A stretch of 6,308 nucleotides of DNA from Candidatus Aminicenantes bacterium RBG_13_64_14 (lineage in GTDB: Bacteria > Acidobacteriota > Aminicenantia > Aminicenantales > Saccharicenantaceae), in NCBI GenBank assembly GCA_001773855.1, contig MEXZ01000072.1, positions 27,668-33,975 of the forward strand, given 5' to 3'. The notes under the pieces were generated by a model. The model was given only the letters and a program-made list of their open reading frames with translations. It did not search any database and was not told the origin of the DNA. Shown here piece after piece: positions 1-6,308 of the stretch. The position numbers were made by a program, and so were the translations under genes. Within the stretch, counting starts at the first letter, position 1. The number at the start of each line of letters is the position of its first letter.

Positions 1-1140
1 AACCACGTGTTCTCGATCCCCCTCGCCGGCGGCGTACCCGAGGACATCACGCCCGGCGAAGCGTTCGTCGAGCACTCGGGGCTCTCGAGCGACGGCACGA
101 CCTTGTTCTACTCGAGCAACCTGGGCGACCTCCACGGACGGCAGATCTGGAAGGTCGGCACGGCCGGGGGCAAGGTTCTCCAACTCACTAAGGGGGAAGC
201 CATCGGGACCTTACCCGTGGCCCTGTCTTCGGGCAAGCGGGCGGCTTTCCTCTACGCCACCGCGGTTCATCCCACCTCCGTCGCCACGGTCCCGGCCGCC
301 GGCGGGAAGGTCGAGGTCGTCGCGCCGCGCGAACTCCCGGCCGAATTCCCGCTCAAGGAGCTCGTGACGCCGCAGCTCGTCATCGTCAAGGCCGCCGACG
401 GGCTCGAGGTCCCCTGCCAGCTCTTCCTGCCCAAGGGGGCAAAGGCCGGCGACAAGCGTCCGGCCGTCGTCTACACGCATGGCGGCCCCATCAGGCAGAT
501 GCTCATCGGCTGGCATTATATGGAGTTCTATTCGGAAGCCTACGGCATCAATCAATATTTCGCCAACCGCGGCTACGTTGTGATCTCCATCAACTACCGC
601 AGCGGCATCGGCTATGGCCGGTCCTTCCGGGAAGCGCCGAACTGCGGCCTGGAGGGCGCGGCCGAGTACCTTGACGTCCTGGCCGGCGTCAATTACCTCC
701 GGAGCCGGCCCGAGGTCGACCCGGAGCGCGTCGGCGCCTGGGGGCTGTCCTACGGCGGACTGCTCACGGCGTTGTCGCTCGCCCGCAACTCCGACATCTT
801 CAAGGTCGGGGTGGACATGGCCGGGGTCCACGACTGGTCGCAGATGCGCTGGGCGCGCTTCGACGAGCCCCGACGGAAAGTCGCCCGCGACTCCTCGCCC
901 ATCGCCGCCGTCGCCACCTGGACGTCGCCGGTCCTGTTCATCCACGGCGACGACGACCGCAACGTGCCCTTCCAGCAGACGACGGACATCGTCCAGAAGC
1001 TCCGGGCCAAGGGCGACGTCCACGTCGAGCTGATGATCGCCCCCGACGAACCGCACGAATTCCTTCTTCACGCGAACCGGATGGAGGCCTACGAGCGCAC
1101 CTTCGAATTCATCGACCGGTACATAGGGAAGAAGAAATAA
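1..1140 (+). CDS. S9 family peptidase (prolyl oligopeptidase / acylaminoacyl-peptidase type), 5' truncated by window
   Basis: The frame is open from base 1 to a TAA at 1138-1140, giving 379 residues of the C-terminal part; the start lies upstream of the window. Numbering from the first codon, residues 1 to about 110 look like the last blades of a TolB/DPP-IV-like beta-propeller ([12 protein letters not shown], then RQIWKV). Residues from about 125 form the alpha/beta-hydrolase domain. The oxyanion-region motif HGGP starts at H160, followed by [13 protein letters not shown]. The catalytic triad is complete: S250 in GLSYGG, D319 in HGDDDRNVP, and H352 in DEPHEF. By family knowledge this is a serine exo/oligopeptidase that cleaves peptides at the N- or C-side of specific residues, with the propeller gating access. 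Many bacterial members are exported, but this cannot be judged without the N-terminus. The next gene starts 7 nt downstream, so co-transcription is likely. The subfamily (S9C rather than S9B/S9A) is inferred from the NYRxxxGYG motif. Confidence 0.95.
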   Translation, partial: NHVFSIPLAGGVPEDITPGEAFVEHSGLSSDGTTLFYSSNLGDLHGRQIWKVGTAGGKVLQLTKGEAIGTLPVALSSGKRAAFLYATAVHPTSVATVPAAGGKVEVVAPRELPAEFPLKELVTPQLVIVKAADGLEVPCQLFLPKGAKAGDKRPAVVYTHGGPIRQMLIGWHYMEFYSEAYGINQYFANRGYVVISINYRSGIGYGRSFREAPNCGLEGAAEYLDVLAGVNYLRSRPEVDPERVGAWGLSYGGLLTALSLARNSDIFKVGVDMAGVHDWSQMRWARFDEPRRKVARDSSPIAAVATWTSPVLFIHGDDDRNVPFQQTTDIVQKLRAKGDVHVELMIAPDEPHEFLLHANRMEAYERTFEFIDRYIGKKK

Positions 1141-1147
1141 TCCGTCG

Positions 1148-3193
<2,046 letters not shown>

Positions 3194-3203
3194 CCCACGG
3201 CCC

Positions 3204-3782
3204 TCAGTCGAGGATGACCTCACACTCTCCGGCGAGCTGTGGGTTCTTCTTGTCTCTGACCTTGATGGTCAGCGTGTCTCCCTTGGCGAAACCGGGGTTC
3301 TTGAAATACAGGGGTGTCAGGAATCCCCAATAGCCGACCATGTGCCCTTCGTCGGTGGGCAGTGCCGCGGCCTGTGTGAGCGTGGGAAAGAAATTCGCAT
3401 TCTCGGGGAATTGGTACATTCTCACCCAGGAACCAACGACGGCTTCCTTACCCAAGTGCTGGTAGAGGTCGAGGTCCCGGATCCCGCCGCCGTAGTTCGC
3501 CCGGAGCTCCTTGACCGAGGGCATGGGATATTCCTGCCCCTTATAGACCATGACCACGTCTTTGGCCGCGACGGTGATGGCCTGGCCCTGGTCCTTGGAG
3601 CCCAGGAAGGCGTAGAACATGACATAGGGACTTGTGACGATCCGGTTGACGAGGCTGGCGTCAACGGTCATGAGGATGGCGCCTTTATCGTTAGAAAAGG
3701 CACCCATGCCCAGGTCGTCCGTCTGCGTATAGGCAACCGCCGAGAGGATAAGAGCGATTAACGCAATTCTTAAGAGTCTCAT
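3204..3782 (-). CDS. Exported protein of unknown function, 192 aa
   Basis: The start ATG is at 3782 and the stop TGA at 3206-3204. The start is well supported: AAGGAG lies 6 nt upstream, and a sigma-54 promoter is placed to give a leader of about 17 nt. Residues 1-17 form a Sec-type signal peptide: MRLLR, then a hydrophobic core IALIALIL, then SAVA with probable cleavage near A17-T19. There is no lipobox cysteine, so the mature product of about 175 residues should be periplasmic or secreted. It looks beta-rich with short alternating strands (AITVAAKDVVMVYKGQEY, MVGYWGFLTPLYF, DTLTIKVRDKK) and no transmembrane segment. It has a single cysteine near the C-terminus (GEC). I do not recognise the family and see no catalytic motif. 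It converges on the DUF255 gene with a 10-nt gap, and the lipocalin gene lies upstream on the same strand, 150 bp away. The separate promoter argues that it is its own regulated unit. Confidence 0.85.
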   Translation of the reverse strand: MRLLRIALIALILSAVAYTQTDDLGMGAFSNDKGAILMTVDASLVNRIVTSPYVMFYAFLGSKDQGQAITVAAKDVVMVYKGQEYPMPSVKELRANYGGGIRDLDLYQHLGKEAVVGSWVRMYQFPENANFFPTLTQAAALPTDEGHMVGYWGFLTPLYFKNPGFAKGDTLTIKVRDKKNPQLAGECEVILD

Positions 3783-3788
3783 CTTAAT

Positions 3789-3794
3789 CTCCTT
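3789..3794 (-). promoter_or_regulatory. Shine-Dalgarno AAGGAG of the orphan exported protein
   Basis: AAGGAG on the minus strand sits 6 nt before ATG 3782. It fixes the start and lies within the short leader predicted from the sigma-54 promoter. Confidence 0.8.
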
Positions 3795-3809
3795 TCTGAA
3801 TGGGAGAAT

Positions 3810-3826
3810 TGCAAGCTTCGTGCCAA
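3810..3826 (-). promoter_or_regulatory. Sigma-54 (RpoN) -24/-12 promoter of the 3204-3782 gene
   Basis: Read on the minus strand from 3826 the sequence is TTGGCACGAAGCTTGCA. It matches the classical consensus YTGGCACGrNNNTTGCW. The invariant GG (3824-3823) and GC (3812-3811) are separated by exactly 10 nt, as required for RpoN contact. A start near 3799 would give a leader of about 17 nt that still contains the AAGGAG Shine-Dalgarno. This is seen directly in the sequence. Activity requires rpoN and an AAA+ enhancer-binding activator, neither of which is in the window. Confidence 0.8.
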
Positions 3827-3856
3827 CGTGCGCAGCTGGAGGAAGCGAGGGCAGAA

Positions 3857-3927
3857 ACCGGGACCGGGACTCGTCAGATGTCCGAAAAGGGGGACGGTCC
3901 CTGTACTATTTTCCTACTATTTTAGTA
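3857..3927. repeat. Cluster of small direct and inverted repeats in the 3783-3932 gap
   Basis: Four short structures lie within 71 bp. A direct repeat of ACCGGG is at 3857-3862 and 3863-3868. An odd-length palindrome GGGAC-G-GTCCC is at 3891-3901. A direct repeat of TACTATTTT is at 3904-3912 and 3915-3923 (period 11). An inverted repeat TACTA-TTT-TAGTA is at 3915-3927. The stretch is visibly more AT-rich at 3902-3930 than the genes around it. GGGAC/GTCCC cores next to T- and A-rich tracts resemble dispersed REP-like repeats in several GC-rich phyla, but that is recalled resemblance only. It lies downstream of the lipocalin gene (minus strand) and about 60-130 nt upstream of the sigma-54 start, so it could be a 3'-end structure, an activator site or a dispersed repeat. 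Confidence 0.5.
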
Positions 3928-3932
3928 AGATT

Positions 3933-4463
3933 TCAGGAGGGCTGGAGGGTCTTTTTGATCTTGCTCAGGTCGTAGCCCTTGGCCGCGATCCGCTTGAGAA
4001 GATCGTCGTAGACCGCCCCGTCCATCTGCGGGGTCCGGCTCAAGATCCAGAGGTAGTTCCGGTTGGGGTGGCCGACGACCGCCCACTGGTAGTCCTCGTC
4101 GAGCTCGATGATCCAGTAGGCGCCGGAAAAAGGCCAGAAGAAGCGGACCTTGAGCTTGGCGTTGGTCGTGTTGTCGACGACCCAGGCCTTGCCGCGGACT
4201 GAGCGCTCCTTGCCGTCGAGCGTCTCCTTGCGGCAGACGTTGACGACATCGATATCCCCGTCGGCCCGGAGCGAGTAATGGGCCGTGACGCCGACGCAGC
4301 CCTTTTGGAAACGCTGGGGGATGGTCGCGATTTCGTACCAGGTCCCGAGATATCTTTGAATGTCGACGGAGGGGACGACCTCGAGCGGTTTCTCCTGGGC
4401 CCGGGCCTTTCTGGCCGCGCCCCCGGCGAAGAGCAGAAATAGAATTATTATCCACGGTTTCAT
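3933..4463 (-). CDS. blc: Secreted bacterial lipocalin (Blc family)
   Basis: The ORF encodes 176 residues from ATG 4463 to TGA 3935-3933. Residues 1-22 are a Sec signal peptide: MKPW, hydrophobic core IIILFLLF, then ARKARA|Q with probable cleavage after A22. The lipocalin GxW motif is G40-T-W42 in YLGTWYEIATIPQRF. KVRFFWPF and NYLWILSRTP are close to the conserved blocks of E. coli Blc, and AAKGYDLSKI matches its C-terminal helix. C56 and C77 could form a disulfide. Lipocalins of this type bind lipids or other hydrophobic ligands in the cell envelope. E. coli Blc is an outer-membrane lipoprotein, but here no cysteine lies at the signal cleavage site, so a soluble periplasmic or secreted form is inferred. 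A longer reading from TTG 4511 is unlikely: that codon is part of the -35 box and the added residues do not look like a signal peptide. GAGAGG 5 nt upstream supports 4463. Confidence 0.93.
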   Translation of the reverse strand: MKPWIIILFLLFAGGAARKARAQEKPLEVVPSVDIQRYLGTWYEIATIPQRFQKGCVGVTAHYSLRADGDIDVVNVCRKETLDGKERSVRGKAWVVDNTTNAKLKVRFFWPFSGAYWIIELDEDYQWAVVGHPNRNYLWILSRTPQMDGAVYDDLLKRIAAKGYDLSKIKKTLQPS

Positions 4464-4468
4464 GGGGG

Positions 4469-4474
4469 CCTCTC
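4469..4474 (-). promoter_or_regulatory. Shine-Dalgarno GAGAGG deciding the lipocalin start
   Basis: GAGAGG on the minus strand lies 5 nt before ATG 4463. It favours this start over the in-frame TTG at 4511, which has no such site and lies upstream of the predicted transcript start. Confidence 0.6.
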
Positions 4475-4482
4475 TTCTCTCC

Positions 4483-4511
4483 AGTGTAGGCCATGCTCCG
4501 GGTTGAGTCAA
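4483..4511 (-). promoter_or_regulatory. Sigma-70-like promoter of the lipocalin gene
   Basis: On the minus strand, TTGACT (4511-4506) and TACACT (4488-4483) are separated by exactly 17 nt. The -35 box matches consensus at 5 of 6 positions and the -10 box at 4 of 6. Transcription would start near 4476, leaving a leader of about 13 nt that holds the Shine-Dalgarno and little else. Confidence 0.65.
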
Positions 4512-4541
4512 ATCTCCCCATTTATTCGCCGCGGCTGAAGC

Positions 4542-4563
4542 TCCACGGACTTATGTCCGTGGA
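4542..4563. repeat. Perfect 9+9 bp inverted repeat between the divergent promoters
   Basis: The arms TCCACGGAC (4542-4550) and GTCCGTGGA (4555-4563) are exact reverse complements around a TTAT loop. The repeat lies 30 nt upstream of the lipocalin -35 box and 15 nt upstream of the plus-strand -35 box. It is directly preceded by the 8-bp palindrome GCCGCGGC (4528-4535) and TGAAGC. It is followed by a second, smaller hairpin, AATCCC (4563-4568) with GGGATT (4575-4580). Either a shared operator for both genes or a REP / IS200-IS605-type end hairpin would fit. No transposase gene is present in the window. Confidence 0.65.
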
Positions 4564-4578
4564 ATCCCGCGAAGGGGA

Positions 4579-4607
4579 TTGAATTAGCCCTCTCCTTTTA
4601 ATAGAAT
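4579..4607 (+). promoter_or_regulatory. Sigma-70-like promoter of the isomerase-oxidoreductase operon
   Basis: TTGAAT (4579-4584) and TAGAAT (4602-4607) are separated by exactly 17 nt. The -35 box matches consensus at 4 of 6 positions and the -10 box at 5 of 6. A start near 4614 gives a leader of about 80 nt to ATG 4694, or about 190 nt to ATG 4805. The -35 box overlaps the last bases of the 4563-4580 hairpin. Confidence 0.6.
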
Positions 4608-4681
4608 CTCAATGACGAGGGCGCGAAAAGATTAGATCTCATTCTCGGAGTCCGTCCTCTCGCCGCCCCGGAATTCGGGTG

Positions 4682-4687
4682 AGGAGG
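4682..4687 (+). promoter_or_regulatory. Strong Shine-Dalgarno AGGAGG upstream of ATG 4694
   Basis: A full AGGAGG lies 6 nt before ATG 4694, which is in frame with the isomerase gene but 37 codons upstream of its Tat-signal methionine. It is the best ribosome site in the region. It either starts a protein with an unusually long Tat n-region or marks an ancestral start displaced by inserted hairpin DNA. Confidence 0.55.
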
Positions 4688-4709
4688 GTGTCCATGGGGG
4701 ATCGAGACA

Positions 4710-4795
4710 ACCGCTCGACAGCGGTCGGAGCCCCGGGCTTGCCCAGGGGATCCACTTCCGCAGTACTCGCCCGTAGAAATAAGCTACGGGCGAGT
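4710..4795. repeat. Three consecutive hairpins between Shine-Dalgarno and Tat start
   Basis: Hairpin A has arms ACCGCT (4710-4715) and AGCGGT (4720-4725) with loop CGAC. Hairpin B pairs CCCCGGG (4731-4737) with CCC (4742-4744) and GGGG (4746-4749), with one bulged A and loop CTTG. Hairpin C has perfect 12-nt arms ACTCGCCCGTAG (4765-4776) and CTACGGGCGAGT (4784-4795) with loop AAATAAG. Hairpin C ends 9 nt before ATG 4805. The three follow one another with only 5 and 15 nt between them. A REP-like insertion or a structured regulatory leader would both fit. Confidence 0.65.
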
Positions 4796-4804
4796 GGCGA
4801 GCCG

Positions 4805-5728
4805 ATGGCTCCGCCCTTGACGCGGAGAGGTTTCCTCAAGACCGCGGCTTTCGGGGCGGCGGCCGTATCCATGTCGCCGCTTCGCGGCTCCAGCCGGGCC
4901 GCGGCGACCGCCGGCGCCGGCTTCAAGCTCAAGTACGGCCCGTCCATCGGCATGTTCGAAGCCCACGCCGGGAAGGCCCCCGCCGACCAGCTCAAGTTCA
5001 TCGCCGACCAGGGCTTCAAGGCCTGGTTCGACAACGGCCTGATGGGCCGGCCGCCGGCCGAGCAGGAGGCCCTGGCCAGGGAATCCTCCCGCCTCGGCCT
5101 GACGATAGGCCCGTTCGTCGTCTACGCCGACTTCAAGGTCAAGTCCTTCGTCACCCGGGACGCGGCCGTCCGCGACATGCTCGCCGGGCGGTTCAAGACG
5201 GCCGTCGAAACGGGCCGGCAGACCGGCTGTAAATGGGCCCTGGCCGTCCCCGGCCGCTACGACGAGAGCCTCGACTGGGAGTACCAGACGGCCAACGTCG
5301 TCGAGAACCTCAAGCGGTTCGCCGGGCTGTGCGAGCCGTCGGGCCTTATCATCGTCCTCGAACCGCTCAACCCGAAGGACCACCCCGGCCTCTTCCTGAC
5401 CAAGATGGCCCAGTGTTACCAGATCTGCCGGGCCGTCGGGAGCCCGTCCGTCAAGATCCTCGACGACATGTACCATCAGCAGATCACCGAGGGCAACATC
5501 ATCCCCAACATCGACGCCTGTTGGGACGAGCTCGCGGCCTTCCACGTCGGCGACTCGCCGGGAAGGAAGGAGCCAGGCACGGGCGAGATGAACTACCGGA
5601 ATATCTTCAAGCACATCCACGGCAAGGGCTACCAGGGGGTCCTCTGCCTCGAGCACGGCAAGAGCAAGGCCGGCCTCGAGGGCGAGAAGGCCCTTCTCGA
5701 AGCCTACCGCGCCGCCGACGCATTCTAA
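4805..5728 (+). CDS. Tat-exported hydroxypyruvate isomerase-like sugar isomerase/epimerase (TIM barrel)
   Basis: From ATG 4805 the protein has 307 residues and ends at TAA 5726-5728. Residues 1-38 form a Tat signal: T6-R7-R8-G9-F10-L11-K12, then AAFGAAAV, with cleavage probably in the alanine-rich stretch at 31-38. The rest is an AP-endonuclease-2 / xylose-isomerase-like barrel. The closest pattern I recognise is Hyi, whose EPxxGEINY block matches EPGTGEMNY here. Likely metal and active-site residues are E186 (VLEPLN), D221 and H224 (DDMYHQQ), H247 (FHVGD) and E283 (CLEHG). Such enzymes interconvert aldose/ketose or epimerise sugars using a divalent metal; the substrate here is unknown. The start is uncertain. 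ATG 4694 has a strong AGGAGG and would add 37 residues, partly encoded by a hairpin, while 4805 has only a weak GGCGAG but gives a normal Tat signal. The next gene follows 19 nt later, so the two are probably co-transcribed. Confidence 0.9.
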   Translation: MAPPLTRRGFLKTAAFGAAAVSMSPLRGSSRAAATAGAGFKLKYGPSIGMFEAHAGKAPADQLKFIADQGFKAWFDNGLMGRPPAEQEALARESSRLGLTIGPFVVYADFKVKSFVTRDAAVRDMLAGRFKTAVETGRQTGCKWALAVPGRYDESLDWEYQTANVVENLKRFAGLCEPSGLIIVLEPLNPKDHPGLFLTKMAQCYQICRAVGSPSVKILDDMYHQQITEGNIIPNIDACWDELAAFHVGDSPGRKEPGTGEMNYRNIFKHIHGKGYQGVLCLEHGKSKAGLEGEKALLEAYRAADAF

Positions 5729-5747
5729 ATCAAAGGGAGGAGAGGAC

Positions 5748-6308
5748 ATGACCAACGAAAAGAAAGACGGGATCCTGGGCATGACCAGGCGGGACTTCAT
5801 CAAGACGACCTCGGTGGCCTCCATGGCGACACTCGCGGCGGCCGTCTCAGGCTCCAGCGGGCGCTGCGCCGGCGGGTCGGACGCGATCCGCATCGGAGTC
5901 ATAGGCTGCGGCGGCCGGGGCACGGGCGCGGCCATTGACGCCGTGAACTCCTCACCCGGAGTGGAGATCCTGGCCCTCTTCGATCCGTTCCAGGACCGCA
6001 TCGACAAATCCCTCAAGACGCTCCGCGAAAAGGTTCCGGCCGCGGTCAAAGTCACGCCGGAAACCTGCTTCACCGGTTTAGAGGGCTACAAGAAACTGCT
6101 CGCGATCAAAGACATCAACTATATCGTCACGGCCGCCCCGCCCGGCTTTCGGCCCATCCACCTCAAGGCCTCCATCGAAGCGGGAAAGAACGTCTTCATG
6201 GAAAAACCGGTGGCCGTCGACCCGGTCGGGATCCGGTCGGTCATCGCCAGCTCGGAGATCGCCGCGAAGAAAGGCCTGGCCATCGTCGCCGGCACCCAGC
6301 GCCGCCAC
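5748..6308 (+). CDS. Tat-exported Gfo/Idh/MocA-family oxidoreductase, 3' truncated by window
   Basis: The frame is open from ATG 5748 to the last base, giving 187 codons without a stop. A purine-rich GGGAGGAGAGG (5735-5745) ends 2 nt before the start, with GGAGG at suitable spacing. The Tat signal is T13-R14-R15-D16-F17-I18-K19 followed by ASMATLAAAV. The Rossmann dinucleotide-binding fold begins at I47 (IRIGVIGCGGRGTG), and the family motif E152-K153-P154 (MEKPVAVD) contains the lysine usual in this family's active site. The missing C-terminal half would hold the substrate-binding beta-sheet domain. Members oxidise or reduce sugars, inositols and related polyols with NAD(P). Exported ones such as Zymomonas glucose-fructose oxidoreductase carry tightly bound NADP, and Tat export here suggests the same, by inference. 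Its position behind an isomerase-like gene suggests the two act on one sugar pathway. M12 could be an alternative start but has no ribosome site. Confidence 0.93.
   Translation, partial: MTNEKKDGILGMTRRDFIKTTSVASMATLAAAVSGSSGRCAGGSDAIRIGVIGCGGRGTGAAIDAVNSSPGVEILALFDPFQDRIDKSLKTLREKVPAAVKVTPETCFTGLEGYKKLLAIKDINYIVTAAPPGFRPIHLKASIEAGKNVFMEKPVAVDPVGIRSVIASSEIAAKKGLAIVAGTQRRH

Larger units (their letters stand above)
4464..4804. other. Divergent intergenic control region, hairpin-rich
   Basis: This 341-bp stretch separates the lipocalin start from the Tat start of the isomerase gene; it is 230 bp if that gene starts at 4694. It holds a minus-strand and a plus-strand sigma-70-like promoter, a perfect inverted repeat between them, and five more short hairpins. 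It also has a strong AGGAGG at 4682-4687. Its AT-rich core (about 4577-4650) contrasts with the GC-rich genes. I see no further gene, tRNA or recognisable riboswitch class in it. Confidence 0.7.

Noticed and set aside
211..1071. 286-codon minus-strand open frame inside the S9 peptidase
   Set aside because: It is a shadow of the catalytic domain, whose full triad is encoded on the plus strand.
3888..3901. Intrinsic terminator of the lipocalin transcript (GGGACCGTCCC followed by CCTTTTC on the minus strand)
   Set aside because: The palindrome leaves at most 4 bp of stem around a 3-nt loop, and the T-run is short and interrupted by C. It is reported only as part of the repeat cluster.
3922..4521. 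199-codon minus-strand frame overlapping the lipocalin in another register
   Set aside because: The lipocalin frame has the signal peptide and all family motifs. This frame is arginine/proline-rich frame-shift translation of the same DNA.
4460..4810. Riboswitch, tRNA or CRISPR repeat in the divergent region
   Set aside because: The hairpins differ from one another, there is no repeat-spacer periodicity, and no tRNA cloverleaf or known aptamer core can be traced.
4784..6073. 429-codon open frame on the minus strand opposite the isomerase and oxidoreductase genes
   Set aside because: It lies antisense to two genes with clear family motifs and Tat signals. Its composition (rich in V, D, E, G, P, R, without domain motifs) is typical of GC-rich antisense shadow frames.

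Overview
The window is 6.3 kb of GC-rich bacterial chromosome, densely coding, with six genes. Three are complete on all evidence, one is complete with an uncertain start, and the two edge genes are cut by the window ends. The mix is an S9 prolyl oligopeptidase, a YyaL/SPATA20-type thioredoxin-domain protein, a Blc-type lipocalin and two Tat-exported sugar-metabolism proteins. This fits a Gram-negative-type organism of the Acidobacteriota / Aminicenantota or a similar high-GC lineage. That placement is an impression from gene content, not a phylogenetic result.

Layout. (1) 1-3193, plus strand: the C-terminal part of an S9 peptidase, then 7 nt later a complete 681-aa DUF255/thioredoxin protein, probably one operon. 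(2) 3204-3782, minus strand: a 192-aa exported protein of unknown function. It converges on the DUF255 gene with a 10-nt gap and has an almost ideal sigma-54 (-24/-12) promoter just upstream. (3) 3783-3932: a 150-bp gap with small direct and inverted repeats. (4) 3933-4463, minus strand: a secreted lipocalin (blc family) with its own sigma-70-like promoter. (5) 4464-4804: a divergent control region with two back-to-back sigma-70-like promoters, a perfect 9+9 bp inverted repeat between them, and a row of further hairpins. (6) 4805 (or 4694) to 5728, plus strand: a Tat-exported hydroxypyruvate-isomerase-like TIM-barrel protein. It is followed 19 nt later by a Tat-exported Gfo/Idh/MocA oxidoreductase that runs off the window end.

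How the genes work together. Five of the six proteins are exported or plausibly exported: the orphan and the lipocalin carry Sec signals, both sugar enzymes carry Tat signals, and the S9 peptidase lacks its N-terminus here. The isomerase/oxidoreductase pair looks like a small envelope module for sugar or polyol oxidation or epimerisation. No complete mobile element, CRISPR array, rRNA or tRNA was recognised. The most unusual signals are in the intergenic DNA: the sigma-54 promoter of the orphan gene, and the hairpin-rich leader that separates a strong Shine-Dalgarno from the Tat start of the isomerase gene.
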